64,000 nucleotides of DNA from Oceanobacillus_B kapialis (lineage in GTDB: Bacteria; Bacillota; Bacilli; Bacillales; Amphibacillaceae): the NCBI RefSeq assembly GCF_042685265.1, contig NZ_JBHUMX010000035.1; one strand, written 5' to 3'. How positions within the stretch are numbered: position 1 is the first letter of the stretch; each line of letters begins with the position of its first letter. Positions 33,203 through 41,836 of this stretch are shown here, in pieces. Below the pieces are notes generated by a model that worked only from the letters and a program-made list of their open reading frames with translations, was not told the origin of the DNA and made no database searches. A program made the translations under genes and the position numbers.

Positions 33203-36200
33203 ATGGATCAAAGCATTTATAAGCCAGTTAATCCTGTTCGTTTTGTAACCGCATCTAGTCTTTTCGATGGCCATGATGCTTCGATTAATATCATGCGGCG
33301 AATTTTGCAGGCGAGCGGTGCTGAAGTAATTCACCTCGGTCATAATCGGTCGGTAGAAGATGTGGTACATGCTGCGATTCAAGAGGACGTCCAGGGTATC
33401 GCGATTTCTTCTTACCAAGGTGGACATGTGGAGTATTTTAAGTATATGGTCGACTTGTTAAAAGAGCTCGGTGCTTCCCATATCAGGGTATATGGCGGTG
33501 GCGGTGGTGTTATAATTCCAAGAGAGATCAAGGAGCTACATGCATACGGTGTTGCACGAATTTTTTCTCCTGAGGATGGCCGTGAATTAGGGCTGCAAGG
33601 GATGATCAATCTGATGTTGAAGGAGTGTGATTATCTCCCGCCTATTAATACAGTAAAGGATCAGGAAGCGCTGGTAAATGGAGAGCGGCAAGCGATTGCC
33701 AGATTTATAACATATATGGAAAACCAGGAAGTCGATGCCGATGAAAAGCAAGCTGTTTTACAGTCACTACAAGAAAAAAGCATAAAAAGTATTCCGGTTT
33801 TAGGGATTACGGGGACAGGCGGAGCGGGAAAAAGCTCCTTAACAGATGAACTGATTCGCCGGTTTATTCATGGCATTCCCAATAAAAAAATTGCCATTAT
33901 CTCCATTGACCCGACGAAAAGGAAAACAGGAGGCGCCTTGCTTGGTGACCGGATTCGTATGAATGCTATCTTCTCCGAAAGGGTTTATATGCGTTCACTA
34001 GCCACACGTGATTCTCACAGTGAGTTGTCAAAGGCCATTCAGGATGTGCTTGATGTGGTGCGTGCTTCTGGCTACGACTTTATTATTGTAGAAACAAGCG
34101 GAATCGGGCAGGGGGATGCGGCAATAACCGATGTGACAGACCTTTCCATGTATGTCATGACAGCCGAATTTGGAGCACCTACCCAGCTTGAGAAGATCGA
34201 CATGATTGATTATGCCGATTTTATTGTCATTAATAAGTTTGAACAAAAAGGATCAGAGGATGCATTAAATCAGGTGCGGAAGCAGTATGAACGAAGTCAT
34301 ATGCTGTTCCATGAAGATAAAACGAAGTTCCCGATCTTCGGCACGATCGCCAGTCAATTTAATGATGCAGGCACAAATGCTCTGTTTGCTTCACTCATCG
34401 ATAAAATCAATGAAACATATAACTGGGGCGACGAAGCTGACTTTAAACGCCATGTCATAGCGGAAAAGCAGAACATGATTATTACAAATGAACGCAGGCA
34501 TTATTTACGCGAGATTGCCACACATGTGCGGCATTATCATCAAACTGCTGAAAAGCAAGCGGATGTTGCCAGAAAGCTGTACCAGCTGCAAGCAGCAGTT
34601 GAAATGGTAGAAGATGAGGCTACGAAAACAAGCCTACAGCAATTGATCGAACATTATGAAGGACTGCTGGATAATCGATCCCAGCAACTGCTTGACTCTT
34701 GGGAAGACAGGAAGAAGGCGTACAGCCAGGATAAAATGTCTTTTAAAGTGCGAGATAAAGAGATTGAAATGGATATTGTGACAGAATCACTTTCTGGCTT
34801 GCACATTCCAAAGGTAGCTTTTCCAAAATACCAGGACTGGGGTGAGCGACTGTATTGGTTAATGAGAGAAAATGTCCCTGGGGCGTTTCCATTTACAGCA
34901 GGAGTGTTTCCATTTAAACGGAAGGGCGAGGATCCAACAAGGCAATTTGCAGGAGAAGGAACCCCGGAGCGTACTAACAGGCGCTTTCACTATTTATCCA
35001 AAAATGAAGACGCGAAACGACTTTCAACCGCATTTGATTCGGTTACATTATATGGCGAAGACCCTGCGCACAGGCCGGATATTTATGGGAAGGTCGGGGA
35101 AAGTGGGGTCAACATTTGTACCCTTGATGACATGAAAAAGCTGTACGCCGGTTTTGATTTATCAAGTCCTTTAGCCTCTGTTTCTATGACAATCAATGGC
35201 CCGGCACCAATTATTTTAGCGATGTATTTTAATACGGCTATTGACCAACAGGTGGAAAAATTTAAACAAGAGCAAGACAGAGAACCTTCGGAAGCAGAAT
35301 ATGAAGAGATAAAACAAGAGACCATTGCAGTTGTACGTGGGACAGTGCAAGCAGATATTTTGAAGGAAGATCAGGGGCAAAATACCTGTATCTTTTCCAC
35401 AGAGTTTGCTTTAAGAATGATGGGGGATATTCAACAGTACTTTATTGATAATAAGGTACGAAACTATTATTCTGTTTCTATTTCTGGTTATCATATTGCT
35501 GAAGCGGGTGCCAACCCGATTACACAACTGGCATTTACATTGGCAAATGGATTTACGTATGTGGAATATTATTTAAGCAGGGGAATGGATATTAATAAAT
35601 TTGCTCCGAACCTCTCCTTCTTTTTCTCGAATGGCCTTGATCCCGAGTATTCCGTGATTGGCAGGGTAGCAAGGCGGATTTGGGCGATTACGATGCGTGA
35701 TAAATATGGTGCGAATGAACGTAGTCAGAAGCTTAAATATCATATCCAAACATCGGGTCGTTCTCTACATGCACAGGAAATTGACTTTAATGACATCCGA
35801 ACAACCCTACAAGCATTGCTTGCGATTCAGGATAATACGAATTCTCTCCACACCAATGCATATGATGAGGCAATTACAACGCCAACAGAAGAATCGGTGC
35901 GCAGAGCGATGGCGATTCAATTGATCATTAGTAAAGAATATGGGCTGGCTAAAAATGAAAATGCCTTACAGGGTTCTTATATTATCGACGAATTAACAGA
36001 TTTAGTAGAAGAAGCGGTCCTTCAGGAATTTGATAAAATGAATGACCGTGGCGGAGTGCTCGGTGCAATGGAAAGGCAATATCAGAGAGGGAAAATACAG
36101 GAGGAATCGCTGTACTATGAAGGGAAAAAGCATTCAGGAGAGTTGCCTATTATTGGGGTGAACACCTATTTAAACCCTAACCCACCATCTGAGGATCAAA

Positions 36201-36442
36201 TCGATTCCATGGAGTTGGCACGAGCCTCCAAAGAGGAAAAAGAACATCAAATTGCAGAGCTTCGCCGTTTTCAGCAAGAACATAAAGACCATACAGAGAA
36301 GGCTTTAGAGCAATTGAAGAAAGTGGCGGCTTCAGGCGGAAATATTTTTGCAGAACTAATGGAAACCGTGAAAGTAGCCAGCCTCGGCCAAATCACCAAC
36401 GCCCTCTACGAAGTAGGCGGACAATATAGGAGAAATATGTAA
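33203..36442 (+). CDS. icmF: Fused isobutyryl-CoA mutase IcmF
   Basis: A 1079-residue fusion that interconverts isobutyryl-CoA and n-butyryl-CoA with adenosylcobalamin. Residues about 1-140 are the B12-binding domain (DGHDASINIM, His24 as the cobalt ligand); about 195-420 the MeaI-type G-protein chaperone (P-loop GTGGAGKSS at 204-212, VETSGIGQGDA, NKFEQKGSED); the rest is the TIM-barrel substrate domain (GVFPFKRKGEDPTRQFAGEG). The full fused layout equals that of Geobacillus IcmF. It ends the catabolic operon and links branched-chain to straight-chain acyl-CoA, so valine-type or isobutyrate carbon can enter beta-oxidation. Confidence 0.95.
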   Translation: MDQSIYKPVNPVRFVTASSLFDGHDASINIMRRILQASGAEVIHLGHNRSVEDVVHAAIQEDVQGIAISSYQGGHVEYFKYMVDLLKELGASHIRVYGGGGGVIIPREIKELHAYGVARIFSPEDGRELGLQGMINLMLKECDYLPPINTVKDQEALVNGERQAIARFITYMENQEVDADEKQAVLQSLQEKSIKSIPVLGITGTGGAGKSSLTDELIRRFIHGIPNKKIAIISIDPTKRKTGGALLGDRIRMNAIFSERVYMRSLATRDSHSELSKAIQDVLDVVRASGYDFIIVETSGIGQGDAAITDVTDLSMYVMTAEFGAPTQLEKIDMIDYADFIVINKFEQKGSEDALNQVRKQYERSHMLFHEDKTKFPIFGTIASQFNDAGTNALFASLIDKINETYNWGDEADFKRHVIAEKQNMIITNERRHYLREIATHVRHYHQTAEKQADVARKLYQLQAAVEMVEDEATKTSLQQLIEHYEGLLDNRSQQLLDSWEDRKKAYSQDKMSFKVRDKEIEMDIVTESLSGLHIPKVAFPKYQDWGERLYWLMRENVPGAFPFTAGVFPFKRKGEDPTRQFAGEGTPERTNRRFHYLSKNEDAKRLSTAFDSVTLYGEDPAHRPDIYGKVGESGVNICTLDDMKKLYAGFDLSSPLASVSMTINGPAPIILAMYFNTAIDQQVEKFKQEQDREPSEAEYEEIKQETIAVVRGTVQADILKEDQGQNTCIFSTEFALRMMGDIQQYFIDNKVRNYYSVSISGYHIAEAGANPITQLAFTLANGFTYVEYYLSRGMDINKFAPNLSFFFSNGLDPEYSVIGRVARRIWAITMRDKYGANERSQKLKYHIQTSGRSLHAQEIDFNDIRTTLQALLAIQDNTNSLHTNAYDEAITTPTEESVRRAMAIQLIISKEYGLAKNENALQGSYIIDELTDLVEEAVLQEFDKMNDRGGVLGAMERQYQRGKIQEESLYYEGKKHSGELPIIGVNTYLNPNPPSEDQIDSMELARASKEEKEHQIAELRRFQQEHKDHTEKALEQLKKVAASGGNIFAELMETVKVASLGQITNALYEVGGQYRRNM

Positions 36443-36546
36443 GATTACACGTGGCTAGCCAAAACGAAGTAAAAATGTGTAACATGCTTAGCAAATGGAT
36501 AAATATCTTTAATAGAATAGAAATGGGCTAAAAGGTGTGACAATAA

Positions 36547-36620
36547 AGTGAGACTTCATTTGGTGGGGGGGTTCTCTTCCTCCTCCACCAAATGTTAGTT
36601 GAACGAATCGGGATAAAGCT
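36547..36620 (-). repeat. Dispersed repeat family C, copy 3
   Basis: On the minus strand GATTCGTTCAACTAACATTTGGTGG ends the first half, a GGAGGAAGAGAACC loop follows, and CCACCAAATGAAGTCTCAC forms the second arm. This is the best-preserved hairpin of the family (CATTTGGTGG/CCACCAAATG). It lies in the 451-base gap between icmF and rpoE; the rest of that gap holds AT-rich promoter-like sequence with TATAAT at 36795. Confidence 0.7.
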
Positions 36621-36893
36621 GAAAAACACGCCTTTTTCTTTTTTTCTATAGCATAAAGGCAGTATATTTGTTTATAATGAATGGTATGGTTCTATTTTCT
36701 TCCATGTATTTTTGACTTGGAAGGAAACAAATTTCCTGCATGATAGGATACATACATGATGACATTTTACTTTATACCTTATTCTTATTTATAGTATAAT
36801 GAGTTCTACTATCATTTCATGTGGAAAAGAAGTGTTAAAGATACATTAGGCTCTAGTAAGCCTTGAATATATAAGTAAAGGGAGTGCGTTACC

Positions 36894-37397
36894 GTGAGCT
36901 TGGCGAATTACAGCCACGAAGAGAGCAAGAAATTATCCATGATTGAGTTGGCAAATGCCATCATGTTTGATGAAAAAAAGGCGATGAATTTTAGAGACGT
37001 TTTTGAAAAGATTGCGGAAATAAAAGGATTTTCTGAGGAAGAGAAACAGGCTAATATTGCCCAGTTTTATACTGATCTAAATGTTGACGGTCGTTTTATT
37101 ACGATCGGTTCCAATATGTGGGGTCTGAAACGCTGGTATCCTGTAGAAGCAATGGATGAAGAAGTTACGGCAGCACCGAAAAAGAAAAAGAAAACAAAGA
37201 AGAAAAAGAAAGAAGAAGAATCATTGGATCTTGTGGAAGAAGAATTGGATATTGTTGACGAAGATATCGAGGAAATGGCAGATGACTTTGACGATGATGA
37301 AGAAGATGAGTTCGACACAGATCTGGAAGAAGAGTTTGACGAGGACGTTAACGACGACTTTGATAATGACGATGATGACGACGAGGACGATAAGTAA
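36894..37397 (+). CDS. rpoE: RNA polymerase delta subunit RpoE
   Basis: A 167-residue Gram-positive RNA polymerase delta subunit, which raises transcription specificity and helps recycle the enzyme. The N-terminal HARE-HTH domain runs to about residue 90 (MIELANAIMFDEKKAMNFRD, GSNMWGLKRWYP); a KKKKKTKKKKK stretch is followed by an unusually acidic tail of Asp/Glu with a few hydrophobics, the disordered RNA-mimicking tail of the family. GTG start with AAGGGAG about 10 bases upstream. It is followed by pyrG, as in B. subtilis. Confidence 0.95.
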   Translation: MSLANYSHEESKKLSMIELANAIMFDEKKAMNFRDVFEKIAEIKGFSEEEKQANIAQFYTDLNVDGRFITIGSNMWGLKRWYPVEAMDEEVTAAPKKKKKTKKKKKEEESLDLVEEELDIVDEDIEEMADDFDDDEEDEFDTDLEEEFDEDVNDDFDNDDDDDEDDK

Positions 37398-37419
37398 TTC
37401 TCATCATCTGAAATCTATC

Positions 37420-37461
37420 TTGACTTTTGGAATGTAGATGGGTACAATTCTTATTGGGCTC
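37420..37461 (+). promoter_or_regulatory. pyrG promoter with GGGCTC initiation site
   Basis: TTGACT, 17-base spacer, TACAAT, then 7 bases to GGGCTC at 37456. A start at GGGC is the B. subtilis pyrG arrangement in which low CTP makes polymerase stutter and add extra G residues. Confidence 0.82.
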
Positions 37462-37476
37462 TTTAAATGAACTTTC

Positions 37477-37520
37477 AAAGCGTTTCCCCTACCTAGTGGG
37501 GGAGGCGCTTTTATTTTTTT
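37477..37520 (+). terminator. pyrG leader attenuator (also rpoE terminator)
   Basis: AAAGCG..TTCCCC pairs with GGGGGAGGCGCTTT and a T-rich run follows. The 5' arm is CTTTCAAAGCGTTTCCCC, so a 5' poly(G) transcript could pair with the CCCCTACC part and block the hairpin, allowing read-through into pyrG when CTP is low. Confidence 0.78.
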
Positions 37521-37690
37521 GTACACGTATTATGCCCATTCCCTTTTGTCTAATCACATATCGATATGGACTAGCATACCTCGTTGAAATAGAGGAACAG
37601 TAAGGGGTAGGGAGAAAATACGATTACCGAGCGTTTCCTGGATAAATGCCTTAAAGGCGATGAATAAAACATATAGAAAGAGGTAGTTGG

Positions 37691-39304
37691 ATGACTAATT
37701 ATATTTTTGTAACCGGTGGTGTAGTGTCGTCACTTGGGAAAGGAATAACTGCTGCTTCACTTGGCCGTTTACTTAAAAATCGTGGATTAAAGGTAACGAT
37801 TCAGAAATTTGATCCGTATATTAATGTGGATCCAGGAACGATGAGTCCTTATCAGCATGGTGAAGTGTTTGTTACAGAGGATGGCGCGGAAACGGATCTA
37901 GATTTAGGGCATTATGAGCGGTTTATTGACATTAACTTAAACCAGTTCAGTAACATTACGACAGGGAAAGTTTACTCCAGTGTTATCCGTAAAGAACGTC
38001 GTGGAGATTATTTGGGAGGAACAGTCCAGGTTATCCCGCATATTACCAATGAAATTAAAGACCAGGTGTTCCGAGCTGGAGAAGCGACTGGGGCTGATGT
38101 GGTCATCACAGAAATTGGTGGTACTGTAGGGGATATTGAATCTCTACCTTTCTTAGAGGCGATTCGCCAAATTAAAAACGAGGTTGGCAAGGATAGTGTG
38201 ATGTATCTACATTGTACGCTTGTCCCATATATTAAAGCTGCTGGTGAGATGAAGACAAAGCCGACTCAGCATAGTGTGAAAGAATTGCGTTCATTGGGGA
38301 TCCAGCCTGATGTCATCGTGTTGCGAACAGAACATGCGATTAGCAAGGAAATGAAAGAGAAAATCGCGTTGTTCTGCGATATTAATGAAAAAGCTGTCAT
38401 TGAGATGATGGATGCAGACACATTGTACCAGGTGCCTATTTCCCTGCAAGAGCAAAAGCTTGATCAGATCACATGTGACCACTTTGGCTTGAATTGCCAG
38501 TCTGCAGAAATGGAAGACTGGAAACAGCTTGTTTCAAAAGTTCGTTCCCTTTCTAAAAAGGTAGACATCGGTCTTGTAGGAAAATACGTAGAACTACCAG
38601 ATGCTTATATTTCAGTGGTAGAAGCATTGAAGCATGCCGGTTTCGCCTTTGATACGGATATTAAAGTGCATTGGATTAACTCCGAGAAGCTAGATAAAGA
38701 ACAAATGAAGGAAGCATTGGATAATGTGGATGGTATTCTTGTTCCAGGCGGGTTTGGAGATCGTGGAATCGAAGGAAAAATTGAAGCAATTCGATATGCG
38801 AGAGAGAATAATGTTCCATTCTTTGGTATCTGTCTAGGAATGCAGCTTGCAACAGTAGAATTTGCAAGAAATGTACTTGGCCTAGAAGGCGCACATTCAG
38901 CAGAAATTGATCCACAAACGCCATACCCTATTATTGATCTATTACCTGAACAAAAAGATATTGCAGATCTAGGTGGAACATTAAGACTTGGCCTGTACCC
39001 ATGCAAATTGCAAGATGGTACGAAGACCAAAGCAGCATACGGTGGGGAAGATTATATTGAAGAACGTCATCGTCATCGCTATGAATTCAATAATGCTTTC
39101 CGTGACCAAATGGCTGAAAAAGGTTTTATTTTCTCAGGGACAAGTCCTGACGGAAGATTGGTAGAAACAATTGAGATTGAAGACCACTCTTGGTTTGTAG
39201 CATGTCAATTCCATCCTGAATTCACGTCACGCCCAACAAGACCTCAATCACTTTTCAAAGGTTTCATTGGAGCGGCAGTGGAAAATCAATCTGTGTCAAA
39301 ATAA
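37691..39304 (+). CDS. pyrG: CTP synthase
   Basis: A 537-residue enzyme that makes CTP from UTP, ATP and glutamine. Synthetase domain: FVTGGVVSSLGKGITAASLG (nucleotide loop) and GGTVGDIESLPFLEA. Glutaminase domain: FFGICLGMQLA (nucleophile Cys), and HPEFTSRP at the end. The gene is complete. Its own leader from 37456 carries the CTP-sensing attenuator, so expression should rise when CTP falls. It is followed by a very long hairpin before spo0F. Confidence 0.96.
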   Translation: MTNYIFVTGGVVSSLGKGITAASLGRLLKNRGLKVTIQKFDPYINVDPGTMSPYQHGEVFVTEDGAETDLDLGHYERFIDINLNQFSNITTGKVYSSVIRKERRGDYLGGTVQVIPHITNEIKDQVFRAGEATGADVVITEIGGTVGDIESLPFLEAIRQIKNEVGKDSVMYLHCTLVPYIKAAGEMKTKPTQHSVKELRSLGIQPDVIVLRTEHAISKEMKEKIALFCDINEKAVIEMMDADTLYQVPISLQEQKLDQITCDHFGLNCQSAEMEDWKQLVSKVRSLSKKVDIGLVGKYVELPDAYISVVEALKHAGFAFDTDIKVHWINSEKLDKEQMKEALDNVDGILVPGGFGDRGIEGKIEAIRYARENNVPFFGICLGMQLATVEFARNVLGLEGAHSAEIDPQTPYPIIDLLPEQKDIADLGGTLRLGLYPCKLQDGTKTKAAYGGEDYIEERHRHRYEFNNAFRDQMAEKGFIFSGTSPDGRLVETIEIEDHSWFVACQFHPEFTSRPTRPQSLFKGFIGAAVENQSVSK

Positions 39305-39316
39305 AACTTATTAATA

Positions 39317-39402
39317 AACCGAGTAGCGCAGGGGTACCGACCCCCGAAAGTTATATTTTTCACTCTAACTTTTGGGGGTAACCACCAGGCTATTCGGTTT
39401 TT
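39317..39402 (+). terminator. Very long terminator hairpin of pyrG
   Basis: AACCGAGTAGC/GCTATTCGGTT outer stem and a perfect-type CCCCCGAAAGTTA/TAACTTTTGGGGG inner stem with GGGGTACC against GGTAACC in the interior loop, then TTTTT. The 86-base length is unusual for a simple terminator. Confidence 0.8.
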
Positions 39403-39451
39403 ATTTAAGCTTTTAGTTTAGGAGCTTCGCCATCATTTTCTTAAAACAAGA

Positions 39452-39478
39452 AGGAGATTGACGGCTTTTAGCGAAATA
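39452..39478 (+). promoter_or_regulatory. Possible sigma-H promoter of spo0F
   Basis: AGGAGATT (39452) and GCGAAATAC (39471) approximate the sigma-H elements AGGAnnTT and GAATWW at normal spacing, with one mismatch in the -10. B. subtilis spo0F has a sigma-H promoter; here it is inference. Confidence 0.4.
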
Positions 39479-39525
39479 CATAAAGTAGAGACAACAGGAA
39501 GCTTAAACGAAAGGGGTAGTGTTAT

Positions 39526-39891
39526 GTGTTTAAGAAAAAGATACTGATAGTCGATGATCAACCAGGGATACGATTGCTTTTAACAGATATCCTTCAGGCA
39601 GAAGGGCATCATACAGACACAGCTCAAACTGGGAAAGAAGCCGTAGATAAACTAAAAGAGCATACATACCATCTTGTTTTATTGGATTATAATCTTCCAA
39701 TAATGGACGGCGGCGAAATTCTAAAATACTTGGAAAAATATAATATTACGGTGCCAATTATTGTAATGAGTGGTCTATCTGATCAGGTGGAAGAGGAAAT
39801 TAGTGGATATTCTAATGTCAAACAGGTACTCGGCAAGCCTTTTAATATTGTTGATGTTCGGAATTTAACTAGACAAGTCCTGGGTTCATAG
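39526..39891 (+). CDS. spo0F: Sporulation phosphorelay response regulator Spo0F (divergent)
   Basis: A 121-residue stand-alone receiver domain, the expected length of Spo0F, which passes phosphate from the Kin kinases to Spo0B. Acidic pocket D10/D11, phospho-site D54 (VLLDYNLPIMDG) and K104 (LGKPF) are intact. The switch residues differ: T82 is Ser and the B. subtilis Y84 is Leu (VMSGLSDQ), and the following loop is unlike B. subtilis. GTG start with AAAGGGGTAG upstream; ATG at 39524 is out of frame. Position between pyrG and fbaA equals spo0F in B. subtilis. Confidence 0.85.
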   Translation: MFKKKILIVDDQPGIRLLLTDILQAEGHHTDTAQTGKEAVDKLKEHTYHLVLLDYNLPIMDGGEILKYLEKYNITVPIIVMSGLSDQVEEEISGYSNVKQVLGKPFNIVDVRNLTRQVLGS

Positions 39892-39993
39892 CCACTATTG
39901 TTGCGCACTCGTGCTGTTGTTGGTATTCTTATATTGTAGTTAAAACATATTTAATGTAGATGAAAATATTCATCTATAGAGGAGGACATCGTA

Positions 39994-40851
39994 ATGCCGT
40001 TAGTATCAATGAAAGAAATGCTTGAACAAGGAAAAGCCAAAGGTTATGCAGTTGGACAGTTCAACATTAATAACCTGGAATATGTACAAGCAATTCTTCA
40101 AGCAGCTGAAGAAGAAAAATCACCGGTAATCCTTGGCGTATCTGAAGGTGCTGGAAGATATATGGGTGGGTTTAAAGTTGTTGTAACAATGGTTAAATCA
40201 CTAATGGAGGCTTACAATACAACTGTTCCTGTAGCTATCCATCTTGATCATGGTTCAAGCTTCGCAAAATGTGCGGAAGCAATTCATGCTGGTTTCACAT
40301 CTGTTATGATTGATGCTTCACACGATCCACTAGAAGAAAATATTGAAGTAACTTCTAAAGTAGTAGAACTTGCTCATATTCATGGTGTATCTGTAGAGGC
40401 CGAGCTTGGAACAGTTGGTGGACAAGAAGACGACGTTATTGCAGAAGGCGTTATTTACGCAGATCCAAAAGAATGTCTAAAGCTTGTTAATGCAACAGGA
40501 ATTGATTGCCTTGCACCAGCATTAGGTTCTGTTCATGGACCATACAAAGGTGAACCAAACCTAGGCTTTGCTGAAATGGAAGAGATCTCTAAAACAATTG
40601 AGCTTCCGTTAGTACTGCACGGTGGAACTGGTATCCCGACAAAAGATATTCAACGTTCTATTTCTTATGGAACAGCGAAAATCAATGTAAACACTGAAAA
40701 CCAGGTTGCACAGGCAAAAGCTGTACGTAAAGTGCTTGAAGAAAAACCTGAACTATATGACCCACGTAAATACCTAGGGCCTGGTACAGAAGCAATCAAG
40801 CAAACTGTTATTGGTAAAATGCGTGAATTTGGTTCTTCAAACCAAGCGTAA
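39994..40851 (+). CDS. fbaA: Class II fructose-1,6-bisphosphate aldolase
   Basis: A 285-residue zinc-dependent aldolase of glycolysis and gluconeogenesis, splitting fructose-1,6-bisphosphate. Marks: IHLDHGSS (zinc His), DASHDPLEENIE, VEAELGTVGGQEDD, HGPYKGEPNLGF and LHGGTGIP. GAGGAGGACATCGTA precedes ATG. It lies downstream of spo0F as in B. subtilis and tal follows after 50 bases, giving a small sugar-phosphate block. Confidence 0.95.
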   Translation: MPLVSMKEMLEQGKAKGYAVGQFNINNLEYVQAILQAAEEEKSPVILGVSEGAGRYMGGFKVVVTMVKSLMEAYNTTVPVAIHLDHGSSFAKCAEAIHAGFTSVMIDASHDPLEENIEVTSKVVELAHIHGVSVEAELGTVGGQEDDVIAEGVIYADPKECLKLVNATGIDCLAPALGSVHGPYKGEPNLGFAEMEEISKTIELPLVLHGGTGIPTKDIQRSISYGTAKINVNTENQVAQAKAVRKVLEEKPELYDPRKYLGPGTEAIKQTVIGKMREFGSSNQA

Positions 40852-40901
40852 ATTAGTACCCTTTATGAAATTTTAATATGGGAAGAATGGAGGCGATTAA
40901 G

Positions 40902-41540
40902 ATGAAATTTTTTATTGATACAGCCAATATTGAAGAGATTCGTTCTGCTAATGAACTAGGCATTTTAGCTGGGGTAACAACGAACCCAAGCCTTGTTGCA
41001 AAAGAAGGAGTATCTTTTCATGAACGACTTGGTGAAATTACAGAAGAAGTTTCAGGTTCTGTGAGTGCAGAAGTAATTGCCGAGGATGCTGCTGGAATGA
41101 TTCAAGAAGGCAAGGAACTTGCGGCAATCGCACCGAATATAACAGTGAAAATTCCGATGACACTGGAAGGTCTTAAAGCAGTCAAAGCGCTTAGCGACTT
41201 AAATATCAAGACAAATGTCACGTTGATTTTTAATGCAAATCAAGCACTTTTGGCAGCTAGAGCTGGAGCAGCATACGTTTCACCATTTCTTGGCCGTCTA
41301 GATGATATTGGGCATGATGGCATGAACTTGATTGCAACGATTGCGGAAATCTTTGCTCGTCATGACATTACTTCTGAAATCATTGCTGCCTCCATTCGCC
41401 ACCCATTACATGTTATTGATGCTGCGCTGAATGGTGCTCATATTGCTACAATTCCATACAATGTTTTAGAGAAGCTTGTAAAGCATCCATTGACGGATCA
41501 GGGGATAGAGAAGTTTCTGACAGACTGGAATCAAAAATAA
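40902..41540 (+). CDS. tal: Transaldolase (TalC/fructose-6-phosphate aldolase type)
   Basis: A 213-residue short transaldolase of the pentose phosphate pathway. The Schiff-base lysine is K83 in TVKIPMTLEG; FIDTANIEEI at the start, GVTTNPSLVAKEG and the C-terminal HPLTDQGIEKF fit the family. GGAGG lies 9 bases before ATG 40902; a longer in-frame start at 40878 overlaps that site. It follows fbaA in the B. subtilis order (ywjH). Confidence 0.93.
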   Translation: MKFFIDTANIEEIRSANELGILAGVTTNPSLVAKEGVSFHERLGEITEEVSGSVSAEVIAEDAAGMIQEGKELAAIAPNITVKIPMTLEGLKAVKALSDLNIKTNVTLIFNANQALLAARAGAAYVSPFLGRLDDIGHDGMNLIATIAEIFARHDITSEIIAASIRHPLHVIDAALNGAHIATIPYNVLEKLVKHPLTDQGIEKFLTDWNQK

Positions 41541-41836
41541 TTGCATAAAATTGGTAATCTGTGCACATTCTATAAACGTGCAACTTTATAACCAGTTACT
41601 TTAAGGTCCTTCTAAAAATGTGTAATACAATTCTTGTAGTGAAGACAGTTATTTAATTGTCTCTGTTCAAAGACGTTTATCCTTTCATTTTTAGAGGGAC
41701 TTTATTAACTTTAGGGCACAGCCAGATTCTTGGCCCAAAGAAAGGAAATATACATTGCTTTAAGGCGAGCGATTGTATGTTTTCGATAACTGGAATCTTA
41801 CGTGGTGAACGTCACAAAAAGCGGGGTTTTTTTATT

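Noticed and set aside
41657..41836. 60-codon N-terminal extension of murZ
   Set aside because: Not part of the MurA fold and no ribosome-binding site at 41657.
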